Notes under the pieces: model-generated | The model's database searches: none | What the model saw: the letters and a program-made list of their open reading frames with translations, nothing else | Told to the model about the DNA's origin: nothing | Translations under genes and position numbers: made by a program | Shown here: piece by piece, positions 19,301 through 27,420 of the stretch | Layout of the letters: each line of letters opens with the position of its first letter | Numbering within the stretch: position 1 is the stretch's first letter | NCBI RefSeq assembly: GCF_004801395.1 | Contig: NZ_SSOA01000001.1 | Location: 124,001 to 188,000 of the forward strand | DNA from: Gillisella terrae | GTDB taxonomy: Bacteria > Pseudomonadota > Alphaproteobacteria > Rhizobiales > Rhizobiaceae | DNA length: 64,000 bases | Direction of reading: 5' to 3'

Positions 19301-19647
19301 CGGATTTTATCAATCGCGTCCTTGACGTCTTGCACCGCCTGATTGGTGGGCACTTCCAGCCGGAAAACCACAGAGGTCACCGACATGCCATCGGTGACCC
19401 GCGATGATAGTTCATCCACGCCATTGATCGAGGCCACCGCATCCTCGATCTCCTTGGTTACCTGCATTTCCAGCTCGGCGGGGGATGCCCCGCTCTGGGT
19501 CACGGTAATGGAAACAATGGGCACATCAATATTGGGAAAGCGGGTGATCGGCAGCGTTTTAAACGCCTGAACCCCCAGAACCATCAACAGGAAGAAGCCG
19601 AGCAAAGGGGCGATGGGGTTGCGGATGGACCAGGCAGAGAAGTTCAT
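16360..19647 (-). CDS. RND-type multidrug efflux permease (HAE1 family)
   Basis: This is the inner-membrane proton-driven pump of a tripartite efflux system, 1095 residues. An N-terminal helix (PIAPLLGFFLLMVLGVQAF) is followed by two periplasmic porter/docking halves and two six-helix bundles. TM4 carries the proton-relay Asp pair in ATGILVDDAIVEIEN (about 400-414). TM10 contains LMGIVTKNAILLVDFA. Substrate is unknown. A hydrophilic C-terminal extension of about 50 residues has a coiled-coil look (LTARQQGLSTQVSGLETRV). It starts 12 bp after the membrane-fusion gene. No outer-membrane factor gene is adjacent, so it must use one encoded elsewhere. Confidence 0.92.
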   Translation of the reverse strand: MNFSAWSIRNPIAPLLGFFLLMVLGVQAFKTLPITRFPNIDVPIVSITVTQSGASPAELEMQVTKEIEDAVASINGVDELSSRVTDGMSVTSVVFRLEVPTNQAVQDVKDAIDKIRSDLPATVDEPIVAKIDVEGQAIQTFAVSAPNMTLEELSWFVDDTVKRALQGQRGIGRVDRVGGADREVHIELDPDRLNALGITAASVNNQLRSTNVDLGSGRGQVAGTEQAIRVMGDSRSVAALASTTIALPNNRFVKLSDLGTITDTYKEPVSFALFDNQQVVSFSVYRAKGASEVSVAETVAKSLDEVRARNPGVSITLISDFVYFTLGNYTAAIDTLLEGALLAVIVVFLFLRNWRATLISAIALPLSAIPTFWVMDMMGFSLNLISFLALTLATGILVDDAIVEIENIARHIKMGKTPYRAAIEAADEIGLAVIATTFTIIAVFVPVSFMPGIPGQYFIQFGLTVAFSVLFSLLVARLITPMMAAYLMRAEDGHDDDHAVEGRIMRFYTRLVRFTTSTWYYRYATLLVALIFLVGSVVMLLRVPSSFIPPDDSGLISLSVELPPSATLQDTERRARAIYTALKDVDGVESVFVQGGTSPTGDLELRRAAVSLQLYKIEHSLVKTVVNKLFGSLPLVGPYLPKMQMNGRTIPQWDVEKLVFAKLRSIPDIRVQKLNDRGQRDMAFYFLSNNEADLQDAIAILEAKLRTVPVLANVSADGSLPRPELQVQPKGDEMARLGITAQQISETIRVATIGDIDARLPKISLDDRQIPIRVQTDLAMRRNLSAIRAIKISTADGSMVPLSSVARIDYTQGVSSIKRNHRNRVVSIGADLPQGVALDTATTAFKQAVAEAKIPASVRLVETGDTKVQNEMTASFINAMLLGLLLVLTVLILLFKDVIQPFTILFSLPLAIGGVALALIFTGNSLSMPVLIGILMLMGIVTKNAILLVDFAVEMRHQGLDRISAMIDAGRKRARPIIMTSIAMSAGMLPSALGVGEGGSFRSPMAIAVIGGIITSTIMSLVVVPSFFLIMDDLSRLLGRLFSRFIGPKEVEPETLDNASLTARQQGLSTQVSGLETRVDRLENGANSPSKWRSS

Positions 19648-19659
19648 GATCTTGCCCTA

Positions 19660-20856
19660 TCAGTTTGAAACGGCAGCGGTTTCACGAACCGGTCTGATAT
19701 GGTCCCCGTCACGCACAAAGGCACCCGCTTTGGCCACCACCAGATCACCAGCGGTCACGCCTTTTGTCACCAGCACTTCGCCGTTTTCAATGATACTGGT
19801 CTCAATCGCGATCTTGTGGACGATATTATCGCGCACAACATGGGTGATGCTGCCGCTTTTATTGGTTTCAACCGCAGAAAGAGGCAGCACAACGCCTTCG
19901 CCTGTCCTGATGGTAATGACGGCGCTGGCATACATGCCCTGCTTGGCCAGATTGCTGTCACTGAGAGCGATATGCACCGAGCCCAGCCGGGACGCGGCCT
20001 TGACCACGGGCGAGATCAGCCTGATTTTACCATCAATCGGCTTTGCAAGACCTGTCACGGTGATTTCGGCGGATTGTCCGACGCGCGTTTTCAAAATGTC
20101 ATCTTCCGAGACATCGGCCACCAGTTCCAGCTCGCCATCGCGCAGGATGGTGAAAAGCGGAGAGCCGGAGCCAACCGCAATGGCACCCACACGGGCATTG
20201 CGCGCCGTGATCAGGCCGCCAAACGGGGCCTTGATTTCGGTGCGGCTCAATTTCAGCTCGACATCGGCAATCTGGCTGTTGACGGATTTCAACTCAGCCT
20301 CGGCAATGGCAATGGCCTGTTCGGCATTGGCCACGCTGTTGCTGGCATTGGTGGCTGCGGTTTCGAGCTTTTGCAGCTCGGATGTCGACATGGAACCGCC
20401 ACTGGACAGCGATTGGCCACGTGCCAATTGCCGCTTGGCTTCGGCCTCATTGGTTTTGGCATCGCGCAATTGAATCTTGAATTGGGCCACCGAGGCATTG
20501 GCCTTGGCCTGATTGGCCAGCAATTGCGCCTTTTGCAGCGTCAGGCTGCTGTCATCAATGGTTGCCAGAACCTGTCCGGCTTTCACGCTATCGCCAACAT
20601 CGGCTTTCAGCGTATTGATGGCCAACCCCTCCACCTGCGGCTGGACATAGATTTCTTCCACGGCTTCAATCGTGCCATTGGTCAGGATCTTGTCGGTCAG
20701 GCGGCCCTGCCTGGCTTCAATCACCACAATAGCGGGATATTGTTTTTCACCCGCTTGATGTTCAGACGGCGAATTTTCAGATTGGGCAAAAGCGGGATGG
20801 GCAATTGCGATGCCGAGCAAAATGCCCAACAGACTGGCCGTCTTGAAAATATTCAC
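19660..20856 (-). CDS. RND efflux membrane-fusion (HlyD/AcrA-like) subunit
   Basis: This is the periplasmic adaptor for the downstream RND permease, 398 residues. A signal peptide covers about 1-24 (NIFKTASLLGILLGIAIAHPAFA). The lipoyl half-motif GDSVKAGQVLATIDDSSL comes first (about 90-107), then a long coiled-coil hairpin (about 110-210), the second lipoyl half LSRTEIKAPFGGLI, and the beta-barrel. The start is GTG 20856, because the signal peptide begins there and GACGAGG is upstream; an upstream ATG at 20901 has no such support. It forms an operon with the permease. Confidence 0.88.
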   Translation of the reverse strand: MNIFKTASLLGILLGIAIAHPAFAQSENSPSEHQAGEKQYPAIVVIEARQGRLTDKILTNGTIEAVEEIYVQPQVEGLAINTLKADVGDSVKAGQVLATIDDSSLTLQKAQLLANQAKANASVAQFKIQLRDAKTNEAEAKRQLARGQSLSSGGSMSTSELQKLETAATNASNSVANAEQAIAIAEAELKSVNSQIADVELKLSRTEIKAPFGGLITARNARVGAIAVGSGSPLFTILRDGELELVADVSEDDILKTRVGQSAEITVTGLAKPIDGKIRLISPVVKAASRLGSVHIALSDSNLAKQGMYASAVITIRTGEGVVLPLSAVETNKSGSITHVVRDNIVHKIAIETSIIENGEVLVTKGVTAGDLVVAKAGAFVRDGDHIRPVRETAAVSN

Positions 20857-21168
20857 CCGCCTCGTCCCTCGAATAGCAATTGCGCCAGAGCCAATCGTCA
20901 AAGCAACATGATTTGTCGATTATTGATGTCCCTGTCTCCCTCTATATCATTATATAATGTCAGTCTTATCAAATTCAAACAGGATTCGTGTCGCGGGCGA
21001 AATAGCGCAGGCACAGCCTTGCGCCAGCTTTTCGAGACCCGCAGGATTGCGCAAAAATGCCAGGATTGCTTTCGCAAACCCCGGCATTATGGGATGGCGA
21101 TGGGCCAGAGCCGACATTTGGAGCATCCCTCCTTAAATCCTGAGCGATTTAAGGAGGGGTTCTATCGC
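20857..21168. other. 312-bp intergenic region with hairpin and a possible 55-codon ORF
   Basis: The region holds an inverted repeat CCTCCTTAAATC-CTGA-GCGATTTAAGGAGG (21127-21156), a plausible terminator for the substrate-binding gene and a relative of palindrome 1 of family A. A minus-strand reading frame runs from ATG 21119 to a stop near 20956 (MSALAHRHPIM...), with AAGGAGG about 10 nt upstream, although that AAGGAGG is itself part of the hairpin. No family is recognised, so the frame is not called as a gene. Confidence 0.4.
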
Positions 21169-22161
21169 TTATTTCAGCGCAGCATCGGTGATCTCGTGGG
21201 TGTAAGCGCCAACCGGCTCCTTGCTGATGACCGGATCAGAGCCGCCGCCGAGCAAGGTGGCAACCGTGCGCTTGTAATCGGCATCATCCAGGGCGCCGTT
21301 TGAGCCTGCGGTGAGTTTTGCCACTTCGCTCATCATGCGCTTTTGGTGCTTTTCGGTTTGAGCGCCAGAGGCGTCATTTTCGAGCACAATCTCGGCGGCG
21401 GCGTCGGTGTTCTTTTCAGCCCACTTCCAGCCCTTCATCGAGGCGCGCACGAATTTGACCATTTTCTCCTTGAAAGCCGGGTCTTTCAGCTTTGGTTCCA
21501 GCACATACAGGCCATCTTCCAGCGTTGCCACGCCTTCTTTTTCATAAGGGAAGGTGATCAATTCGTCTGGCTTGATGCCAGCATCAATCACCTGCCAATA
21601 TTCATTATAGGTCATGGTGGAAATGCAGGCGGCCTGCTTTTGCAACAGCGGATCGACGTTAAAGCCCTGTTTCAGCACTTTCACGCCATCCGGTCCGCCA
21701 TCGGTCTTGATGCCCAGATGCGCCATCCATGACAGGAAGGGATATTCATTGCCGAAGAACCACACGCCCAGCGTCTTGCCCTTGAAATCGGCAGGGGTTT
21801 TTACACCGCTTTCCTTGAGACAGGTCAGCATCATGCCGGAATGCTTGAACGGCTGGGCGATATTGACCAGTGGCACGCCTTTTTCGCGGGTGGCAAGGGC
21901 AGACGGCATCCAATCGACAATCACGTCAGCGCCGCCACCGGCCAGCACTTGCGCTGGCGCAATATCGGGGCCGCCGGGCTTGATATCAACGTCGAGGCCT
22001 TCTTCCTTATAAAAGCCCTTGTCTTTGGCGACGTAATAACCGGCAAACTGGGCTTGGGTCACCCATTTCAATTGCAGGGTCAGCTTATCTGCTGCATGGG
22101 CCTGCATGGCCAGCATGGAAATGCTGGCCGCCATCAGCAGGGTGGTGATTTTGGTTTTCAT
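21169..22161 (-). CDS. NMT1/THI5-like ABC transporter substrate-binding protein (pyrimidine-type)
   Basis: This is a periplasmic binding protein for an ABC importer, 330 residues. A signal peptide spans 1-23 (MLAMQAHAA cleavage region). The core carries NMT1-type features: QLKWVTQAQFAGYYVAKDKG, FYKEEGLDVDIKPGGPDIAP and GADVIVDWMPSAL. Family members bind pyrimidine-like, thiamine-precursor or riboflavin ligands. A pyrimidine or hydantoin-type ligand is inferred from the catabolic genes upstream in the same operon. It is the last gene of the run, 45 bp after its permease. Confidence 0.85.
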   Translation of the reverse strand: MKTKITTLLMAASISMLAMQAHAADKLTLQLKWVTQAQFAGYYVAKDKGFYKEEGLDVDIKPGGPDIAPAQVLAGGGADVIVDWMPSALATREKGVPLVNIAQPFKHSGMMLTCLKESGVKTPADFKGKTLGVWFFGNEYPFLSWMAHLGIKTDGGPDGVKVLKQGFNVDPLLQKQAACISTMTYNEYWQVIDAGIKPDELITFPYEKEGVATLEDGLYVLEPKLKDPAFKEKMVKFVRASMKGWKWAEKNTDAAAEIVLENDASGAQTEKHQKRMMSEVAKLTAGSNGALDDADYKRTVATLLGGGSDPVISKEPVGAYTHEITDAALK

Positions 22162-22206
22162 GATCGTTCCCCTTTTTTGTTGATCATTGCGTTTATCGAG
22201 TCAGTT

Positions 22207-23076
22207 TTATCGAATCTGGCCACTGCGGACAGACGGATGCCAGAAGGTGACGGCTTTCTCCGCCAGCGCCACCAAACCATAGAAAACCGAGCCAGCCAGA
22301 GCCGCGACTGCAATTTCGGCCCAGACCATATCGACATTGCTGCGGCCAACCTCGGTTGAAATGCGAAAGCCCATGCCGACAATCGGTGTGCCAAAAAACT
22401 CCGCCACAATGGCCCCAATCAGCGCCAGCGTGGAATTGATTTTCAGCGCATTGAAAATAAACGGCCATGCGGCGGGCAGGCGCAGTTTGATCAACGTCTG
22501 CCACGGGCTTGCGGCATAGGTGTGCATCAAATCGCGCTCCATGCTGCTTGCCGCAGACAATCCCTGCACAGTGTTTACCAGCATGGGGAAGAAGGTCATG
22601 ATCACCACCACCGCCACTTTGGATGGCCAGTCAAAGCCAAACCACATCACCATGATCGGTGCGATGCCCACCACGGGCAGGGCGGAAACAAAATTGCCAA
22701 TCGGCAGCAAGCCGCTTTTGAGAAAGGGCGAGCGATCAATTAGCACCGCCACGATAAAGCCCAGCCCGCAGCCTGCGACATAGCCGGTGAGCACGGATTT
22801 CAGGAAGGTCTGTTGAAAATCGGCCCAGAGGACGGGCGTGGAATGGATCAGCCGTGTCCAGATCATGCTGGGGGCAGGCAGCAGAATGGAGGGAATATCA
22901 AAGCCGCGCACCACGCATTCCCAGATCACCAAAAGTGTGATGCCAAACAGCAGCGGCACGGCAATATTGGCGGCGCGTTGGGCGGGCAGGGCCGCAAAGC
23001 GCTGGCGCACCAGCCATTCATTGACGCCCCATGCAACAAGCCAGAACATCAGGGCAAAGATCAGATAACCCCTCAT
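22207..23076 (-). CDS. ABC transporter permease (pyrimidine-type importer, subunit 1)
   Basis: An inner-membrane BPD-transporter permease of 289 residues with six or so hydrophobic segments. The EAA loop is around YAASPWQTLIKLRLPAAWPFIFNALKI (about 195-220), the contact site for the ATPase. It is closest to SsuC/TauC/ThiX-like permeases paired with NMT1 binding proteins. The start overlaps the stop of the second permease (4 bp), so the two are coupled and probably form a heterodimer. Confidence 0.87.
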   Translation of the reverse strand: MRGYLIFALMFWLVAWGVNEWLVRQRFAALPAQRAANIAVPLLFGITLLVIWECVVRGFDIPSILLPAPSMIWTRLIHSTPVLWADFQQTFLKSVLTGYVAGCGLGFIVAVLIDRSPFLKSGLLPIGNFVSALPVVGIAPIMVMWFGFDWPSKVAVVVIMTFFPMLVNTVQGLSAASSMERDLMHTYAASPWQTLIKLRLPAAWPFIFNALKINSTLALIGAIVAEFFGTPIVGMGFRISTEVGRSNVDMVWAEIAVAALAGSVFYGLVALAEKAVTFWHPSVRSGQIR

Positions 23077-23948
23077 GCTTTGATCCCCATCCGTTTCAGC
23101 ACAGCTGTGTGGGCGAGGCCCACAATGGCCACCAGAATGGCGGCAAGCCCTGCCGCCATGAAAAGCGCGGCCCAGATTTGCACCGTCTGACCATAGTAGG
23201 AGCCGGACAACAGCCGCGCACCAAGACCCGCAACCGCCCCGGTTGGCAATTCGCCAACAATCGCCCCCACCAGCGAAATTGCAATGGCCACTTTCAGCGA
23301 GGTGAACAGATAAGGCATGGCGGCAGGCATGCGCAATTTCCAGAATGTCTGGGTATTGCTGGCGTAATAGGTGCGCATCAGATCAATCAAAATGGCATCG
23401 GGGCTGCGCAAGCCTTTGACCATGCCCACCACCACCGGGAAAAACGACAGATAGGTGGAAATCAGCGCTTTGGGCAAAAGGCCGGAAATGCCAATGGCGT
23501 TGAGCACCACAATGATCATGGGTGCGATGGCAATAATCGGGATGGTCTGGCTGGCAATCACCCACGGCATCAGCGATTTATCAATGGCGCGGTTATGCAC
23601 AATGGCAATGGCCAGCAAGATGCCAAGCAAGGTGCCCATGCCAAAGCCCATCAGTGTCGCCGAGAGGGTGATCCAGGTGTGATAGACCAGACTGCGCTTG
23701 GAGGTGATGGGCTTATCAATGGTGGTCGCCCATAGCTCGGCTATGATTTGGTGCGGTGCCGGCAGCACCGGGCGCTCCTGATTAAAGGTGCGCTCTATCA
23801 ATTGCGTCGTGGAAACACTCTCGCCTGCGCGCGCCGCCTGATCGCGCACAAAGGACGCGTTGAGAATGACCACGAAGATGTGCCAGACGATCAGAATGGC
23901 GAGAATGACGGTGAGGACGGGGAGGACGTGGGTGCGGAAACGGGTCAT
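23073..23948 (-). CDS. ABC transporter permease (pyrimidine-type importer, subunit 2)
   Basis: The second permease of the NMT1-type importer, 291 residues. It has an N-terminal anchor (VLPVLTVILAILIVWHIF), a periplasmic insert with SVSTTQLIERTF, and the EAA loop YYASNTQTFWKLRMPAAMPYLFTSLKVA. It is upstream of and overlaps the partner permease. Its own start codon overlaps the stop of a DUF559 gene (TGA/ATG), showing that the DUF559 gene is translated into the permease start. Confidence 0.87.
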   Translation of the reverse strand: MTRFRTHVLPVLTVILAILIVWHIFVVILNASFVRDQAARAGESVSTTQLIERTFNQERPVLPAPHQIIAELWATTIDKPITSKRSLVYHTWITLSATLMGFGMGTLLGILLAIAIVHNRAIDKSLMPWVIASQTIPIIAIAPMIIVVLNAIGISGLLPKALISTYLSFFPVVVGMVKGLRSPDAILIDLMRTYYASNTQTFWKLRMPAAMPYLFTSLKVAIAISLVGAIVGELPTGAVAGLGARLLSGSYYGQTVQIWAALFMAAGLAAILVAIVGLAHTAVLKRMGIKA

Positions 23949-24331
23949 GGTGTCACCGCCTGTGGTTTTAGAAATCTGCTTAAGACAGCCTCGAGAGTGA
24001 CAAACAGATAATCGGGATTGTCGAGCACCTGATCATTATCGAACCGAAGCACGTTGAAACCTTGGCTTTGCAACCATGCATCTCTTTGTTCGTCGTGACG
24101 CTTGCCATCATCGGTTTCGTGGCTATGGCCATCAACTTCAATGATGATCTTCGCGGATAGCCAAGCGAAATCAGCGATATAGGGACCAATTGGTGTTTCC
24201 CGGCGGAACCTTGCGCCTCTTGGTCTGAAATCCCGCAGCAGATTCCACATTTCCTGTTCGGCTTTGGTCAACTCGCAACGGAGTGCTTTTGCACGGGTGC
24301 GGGTCTTGGGTTCGATGTTGGAGTGGGCCAT
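23945..24331 (-). CDS. DUF559 endonuclease-like protein (copy 1)
   Basis: A 128-residue Vsr/PD-(D/E)XK-like protein of the DUF559 family. Conserved features are IGPYIADFAW (catalytic-type Asp), KIIIEVDGHSHE (E-x-D) and RDAWLQSQGFNVLRFDNDQVL. DNA cleavage activity is inferred from fold. The start is placed at MAHSNIEPKT, where family similarity begins; the frame remains open upstream through a palindromic repeat, but that part is repeat sequence. Its 3' end overlaps the permease start. It is inserted between the transporter ATPase and permease genes and has no obvious transport role. Confidence 0.78.
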   Translation of the reverse strand: MAHSNIEPKTRTRAKALRCELTKAEQEMWNLLRDFRPRGARFRRETPIGPYIADFAWLSAKIIIEVDGHSHETDDGKRHDEQRDAWLQSQGFNVLRFDNDQVLDNPDYLFVTLEAVLSRFLKPQAVTP

Positions 24332-24369
24332 ATTTTGTGGTTTGGTTGATGTTGAATTTGGGGCTTTTT

Positions 24370-24546
24370 CCCCTCCCCAACCCCTCCCCACAAGGGGGAG
24401 GGGCTTTGGTGCCATGATCCACTTTTGTGCTTGGGGTAGGTGAGTTGCTCGATTTTGAGTTGCTGCGAATTCGAGCCTATTTCTTTCATGGAATAGGGTT
24501 GCGACATCGTAGCCCCTCCCCCTTGTGGGGAGGGGTTGGGGAGGGG
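24370..24546. repeat. Large GC-rich palindromic element, family C (copy 2)
   Basis: The architecture matches 3689-3843: left arm CCCCTCCCCAACCCCTCCCC-ACAAGGGGGAGGGG, about 100 bp unconserved interior, right arm CCCCTCCCCCTTGTGGGG plus AGGGGTTGGGGAGGGG. It lies 38 bp upstream of the DUF559 start and 20 bp after the ATPase stop, breaking the transporter operon. Confidence 0.85.
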
Positions 24547-24566
24547 TTTTCGTTCTTGCGCCAAGA

Positions 24567-25355
24567 CTACTCATCATAACTATGCCCCGCCCGCAAACCT
24601 TCCCGCACCCGATGAGCAATCTCCAGAAACTCCGGGCTTTCGCGAATATCCAGCGGCCGCTCTCTCGGCAGGGTCGATTCAATCACATCGGTAACGCGAC
24701 CGGGCCTTGGGCTCATCACCACGATTTTGGTGGATAGATAGACGGCCTCTGGAATCGAATGGGTGACAAAACAGATGGTCTTGTTGGTGCGATCCCAGAG
24801 TTTCAGCAATTGCTCGTTCAAATGGTCGCGGACAATTTCATCCAGCGCGCCAAACGGCTCGTCCATCAACAAAAGATCGGCATCAAAAGCCAGCGCGCGG
24901 GCAATGGAGGCGCGCTGCTGCATGCCGCCGGAGAGCTGCCAGGGGAATTTCTTGCCAAAGCCAGAGAGATTGACCAGTTCCAGCGTTTGCTCGATCCGCT
25001 TTTTCTTCTCCTCCGGGCTATAGGCCATGATTTCCAGCGGCAGGGCAATGTTTTGCTCAATCGTGCGCCATGGATAGAGTGCGGCGGCCTGAAAAACATA
25101 GCCGTAGGAACGTTCCTTGCGGGCATTCTCCGGCGTCATGCCATTGACGGTGATGGTGCCGGATGTGTGCTTTTCCAGATCGGCAATCACCCGCAAAAAC
25201 GTGGTTTTGCCACAGCCGGAGGGGCCGATGAAGGAAACGAAATCGCCTTTTTTCACCTCCAGATCGACGTTGGACAGTGCATGCACCGGCCCATCATTGG
25301 TCTGGAAGGTGAGACAGAGATCTTTGGCGGAGACGACGGAGTAGGGGGTGTTCAT
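24567..25355 (-). CDS. ABC transporter ATP-binding protein (pyrimidine-type importer)
   Basis: This is the cytoplasmic ATPase of the NMT1-type importer, 262 residues, SsuB/TauB class. Walker A GPSGCGKTTFLR (about 42-53), Q-loop YVFQAAALYPWRT, signature LSGGMQQRASIARAL (about 142) and Walker B LLMDEPFGALDE are all intact, with the His switch in VTHSIPEA. Its ATG overlaps the stop of a 36-codon ORF. Confidence 0.92.
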   Translation of the reverse strand: MNTPYSVVSAKDLCLTFQTNDGPVHALSNVDLEVKKGDFVSFIGPSGCGKTTFLRVIADLEKHTSGTITVNGMTPENARKERSYGYVFQAAALYPWRTIEQNIALPLEIMAYSPEEKKKRIEQTLELVNLSGFGKKFPWQLSGGMQQRASIARALAFDADLLLMDEPFGALDEIVRDHLNEQLLKLWDRTNKTICFVTHSIPEAVYLSTKIVVMSPRPGRVTDVIESTLPRERPLDIRESPEFLEIAHRVREGLRAGHSYDE

Positions 25356-25462
25356 TTTAAGATCGCCAGTTGTTTTGCAGCGGCTTTCAGGCTCTTGCTG
25401 ATGGGTTGAAGAGACTCGCCTGAGCGATGCGGAAGCTGAATGACATGCGGGTGCTCTCTCAT
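25352..25462 (-). CDS. 36-residue ORF coupled between a membrane protein and the ABC ATPase
   Basis: A short reading frame encoding a basic, hydrophilic 36-residue peptide (MREHPHVIQLPHRSG...KQLAILK). Its ATG overlaps the stop of the upstream membrane-protein gene (ATGA) and its TGA overlaps the ATG of the downstream ATPase gene (ATGA). Translational coupling on both sides is the main evidence that it is translated. It resembles no family I recognise. It may be a real small protein or simply a coupling device that carries ribosomes across an otherwise 100-bp gap. Confidence 0.5.
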   Translation of the reverse strand: MREHPHVIQLPHRSGESLQPISKSLKAAAKQLAILK

Positions 25463-25929
25463 TTTAAAATCGCTTCTTGCCGATAAAAGCCGATGAGCCA
25501 ATAAATCCAGGCTGCCAAAATGCCTGTCGGCATCAGGCCAAAGGCAAGCGGGGTGACATCGTGGTGAAAAAACCGGCCCAATGTCAGCAGTTGCACACAA
25601 AGAATTCCGGCCAGCGGTGAGGCCGCACCGGCCAAAGAAAAATGCCACCACCGGCGCAGACGCAGTTTTATCAGGCATGCGGTTGCCAGGAGCGTGAAAG
25701 GGGCGGCAATCAGCATTGCCGCCGGCAGCGTTTGGACGGATAATTTTGCAATCCGCAAAATACGGCCGGGATAGAGGGCAAACAGGGGTGGGCGGCCATA
25801 GGTGATTGCATCGGCAATCTCCAAGGACGCCCAAGTGCCCATCATGCCGAAGAAAACCGCTGCTATATAGCCGAGGCCAATGCGGCCCCAGCCAATACTG
25901 CGTGTTTTCAGCGGCCCGATGTTTTTCAC
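25459..25929 (-). CDS. Small membrane protein of unknown function
   Basis: A 156-residue protein with four predicted membrane segments (about 17-35, 70-92, 98-118 and 124-146) joined by short basic loops. No family is recognised. It begins 1 bp after the dihydropyrimidinase stop codon and overlaps the next small ORF, so it is part of the pyrimidine operon. It could be an auxiliary membrane subunit of the importer; this is context only. Confidence 0.65.
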   Translation of the reverse strand: MKNIGPLKTRSIGWGRIGLGYIAAVFFGMMGTWASLEIADAITYGRPPLFALYPGRILRIAKLSVQTLPAAMLIAAPFTLLATACLIKLRLRRWWHFSLAGAASPLAGILCVQLLTLGRFFHHDVTPLAFGLMPTGILAAWIYWLIGFYRQEAILK

Positions 25930-25930
25930 A

Positions 25931-27385
25931 TTACACTCCCGTTGCCGGAATGCCGGTGCGCTCGACTTTACGTGGCGATACCAGCTCTTTCCACGTGGAT
26001 AGCGCCTTGCTCACCGCCGGATAAGGCTCGCGCTTGACAAATTTGCCGTGGCCTTCTTGTGTCTTCACGGTGCTTTCCTCAATCGCTACCACACCACGGG
26101 TCACGGTAAAGCGCGGCAGACCGGTGACGGTTTTGCCCTCAAACACATTGTAATCAATGGCTGATTGCTGGTTGGAGGCGGAAATTGTCTTGGAGCGCTT
26201 CGGGTCCCACACCACAATATCGGCATCGGCCCCCACAAGGATGGCACCCTTCTTCGGGTAGATATTGAGGATTTTGGCGATGTTGGTGGAGGTGACTGCC
26301 ACGAACTCGTTCATGGTCAGGCGGCCTGTGGCCACGCCATAGGTCCACAGCATCGGCAGGCGATCTTCCAAGCCGCCGGTGCCGTTGGGAATTTTGGTGA
26401 AATTGCCGACGCCAAACCGCTTCTGCTCGGTGGTAAAGGCGCAGTGGTCGGTGGCAACGCAAGACAGCGAGCCGGATTGCAGACCGGCCCAGAGGCTATC
26501 CTGATGCTGCTTGTTGCGGAACGGTGGCGACATCACCCGGCGGGCGGCGTGGTCCCAATCCTTGTCGAAATATTCGCTCTCATCCAACGTCAGATGTTGA
26601 ATCAGCGGCTCGCCATAGACCCGCATGCCCTTTTGCCGGGCGCGGCGGATGGCTTCATGCGCCTGCTCGCAAGACGTATGCACCACATAGAGCGGCACAC
26701 CTGCCATATCGGCCAGCATGATGGCGCGGTTGGTGGCTTCACCTTCCACCTCGGCTGGACGGGAATAGGCATGCGCTTCCGGCCCATTGTTGCCCTCGGC
26801 CAGCAGTTTGGCCGACATGGCGGCGACCACATCACCATTTTCGGCATGAACCAGCGGTAGCGCGCCCAGCTCGGCACAGCGCGAGAAGGAGGCGAACATC
26901 TCGTCATCATTCACCATCAACGCGCCCTTATAGGCCATGAAATGTTTGAAGGTGTTGATGCCTTTGTCTTGCACGATGGTCTGCATTTCGTTGAAAATGC
27001 GCTCATCCCATGAGGTGATGGCCATGTGGAACGAGTAATCGCAATTGGCGCGGGTGGATTTATTATCCCAACGGGTCAGCGCTTCCAACAGCGACTGGCC
27101 GGGGTCGGGCAGACAGAAATCCACCACCATCGTGGTGCCGCCCGCCAGACCCGCACGGGTGCCACTTTCGAAATCATCGGCGGAATAGGTGCCCATAAAC
27201 GGCATTTCCAGATGCACATGCGGATCGATGCCGCCGGGCATGATATAACAGCCGGAGGCATCCAGCACTGTCTCGCCGGAAAGATTGGGGCCGATTTCGG
27301 TGATGATCCCGCCGTCGATTTTCACATCGGCCTTGTAGGTGAGATCGGCTGTGACGACGGTGCCGCCTTTGATGACTGTGCTCAT
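25931..27385 (-). CDS. hydA: Dihydropyrimidinase / D-hydantoinase
   Basis: A zinc amidohydrolase opening 5,6-dihydrouracil/dihydrothymine (or 5-substituted hydantoins) to N-carbamoyl amino acids, the second step of reductive pyrimidine breakdown. It has 484 residues. Metal ligands are visible: GGIDPHVHLEMPF (HxH, about 54-66), carboxylated Lys in FKHFMAYKGAL (about 150), HAENGD, VVHTSCEQAHEA and ATDHCAFT (Asp). The family signature is strong and context (carbamoyl hydrolase, preA/preT, RutR-like) favours dihydropyrimidinase. It is downstream of a DUF559 cassette in the same operon. Confidence 0.93.
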   Translation of the reverse strand: MSTVIKGGTVVTADLTYKADVKIDGGIITEIGPNLSGETVLDASGCYIMPGGIDPHVHLEMPFMGTYSADDFESGTRAGLAGGTTMVVDFCLPDPGQSLLEALTRWDNKSTRANCDYSFHMAITSWDERIFNEMQTIVQDKGINTFKHFMAYKGALMVNDDEMFASFSRCAELGALPLVHAENGDVVAAMSAKLLAEGNNGPEAHAYSRPAEVEGEATNRAIMLADMAGVPLYVVHTSCEQAHEAIRRARQKGMRVYGEPLIQHLTLDESEYFDKDWDHAARRVMSPPFRNKQHQDSLWAGLQSGSLSCVATDHCAFTTEQKRFGVGNFTKIPNGTGGLEDRLPMLWTYGVATGRLTMNEFVAVTSTNIAKILNIYPKKGAILVGADADIVVWDPKRSKTISASNQQSAIDYNVFEGKTVTGLPRFTVTRGVVAIEESTVKTQEGHGKFVKREPYPAVSKALSTWKELVSPRKVERTGIPATGV

Positions 27386-27420
27386 GTGTGTTCACCCGTG
27401 TTTGTTTTCGTTGTCGTTTG

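Noticed and set aside
18154..21303. Long plus-strand frames (417 and 534 codons) over the RND pump and adaptor
   Set aside because: They are antisense to clearly conserved genes, with no family similarity and compositional bias (His, Gly, Gln).
24332..24682. N-terminal extension of DUF559 copy 1 through the palindromic element
   Set aside because: The extra residues are translated repeat DNA and the start of the ATPase gene region; family similarity begins at MAHSN.
25463..25834. Upstream part of the 160-codon frame that includes the 36-codon ORF
   Set aside because: It overlaps the membrane-protein gene in another frame. Only the last 36 codons lie outside it and carry coupling signals.
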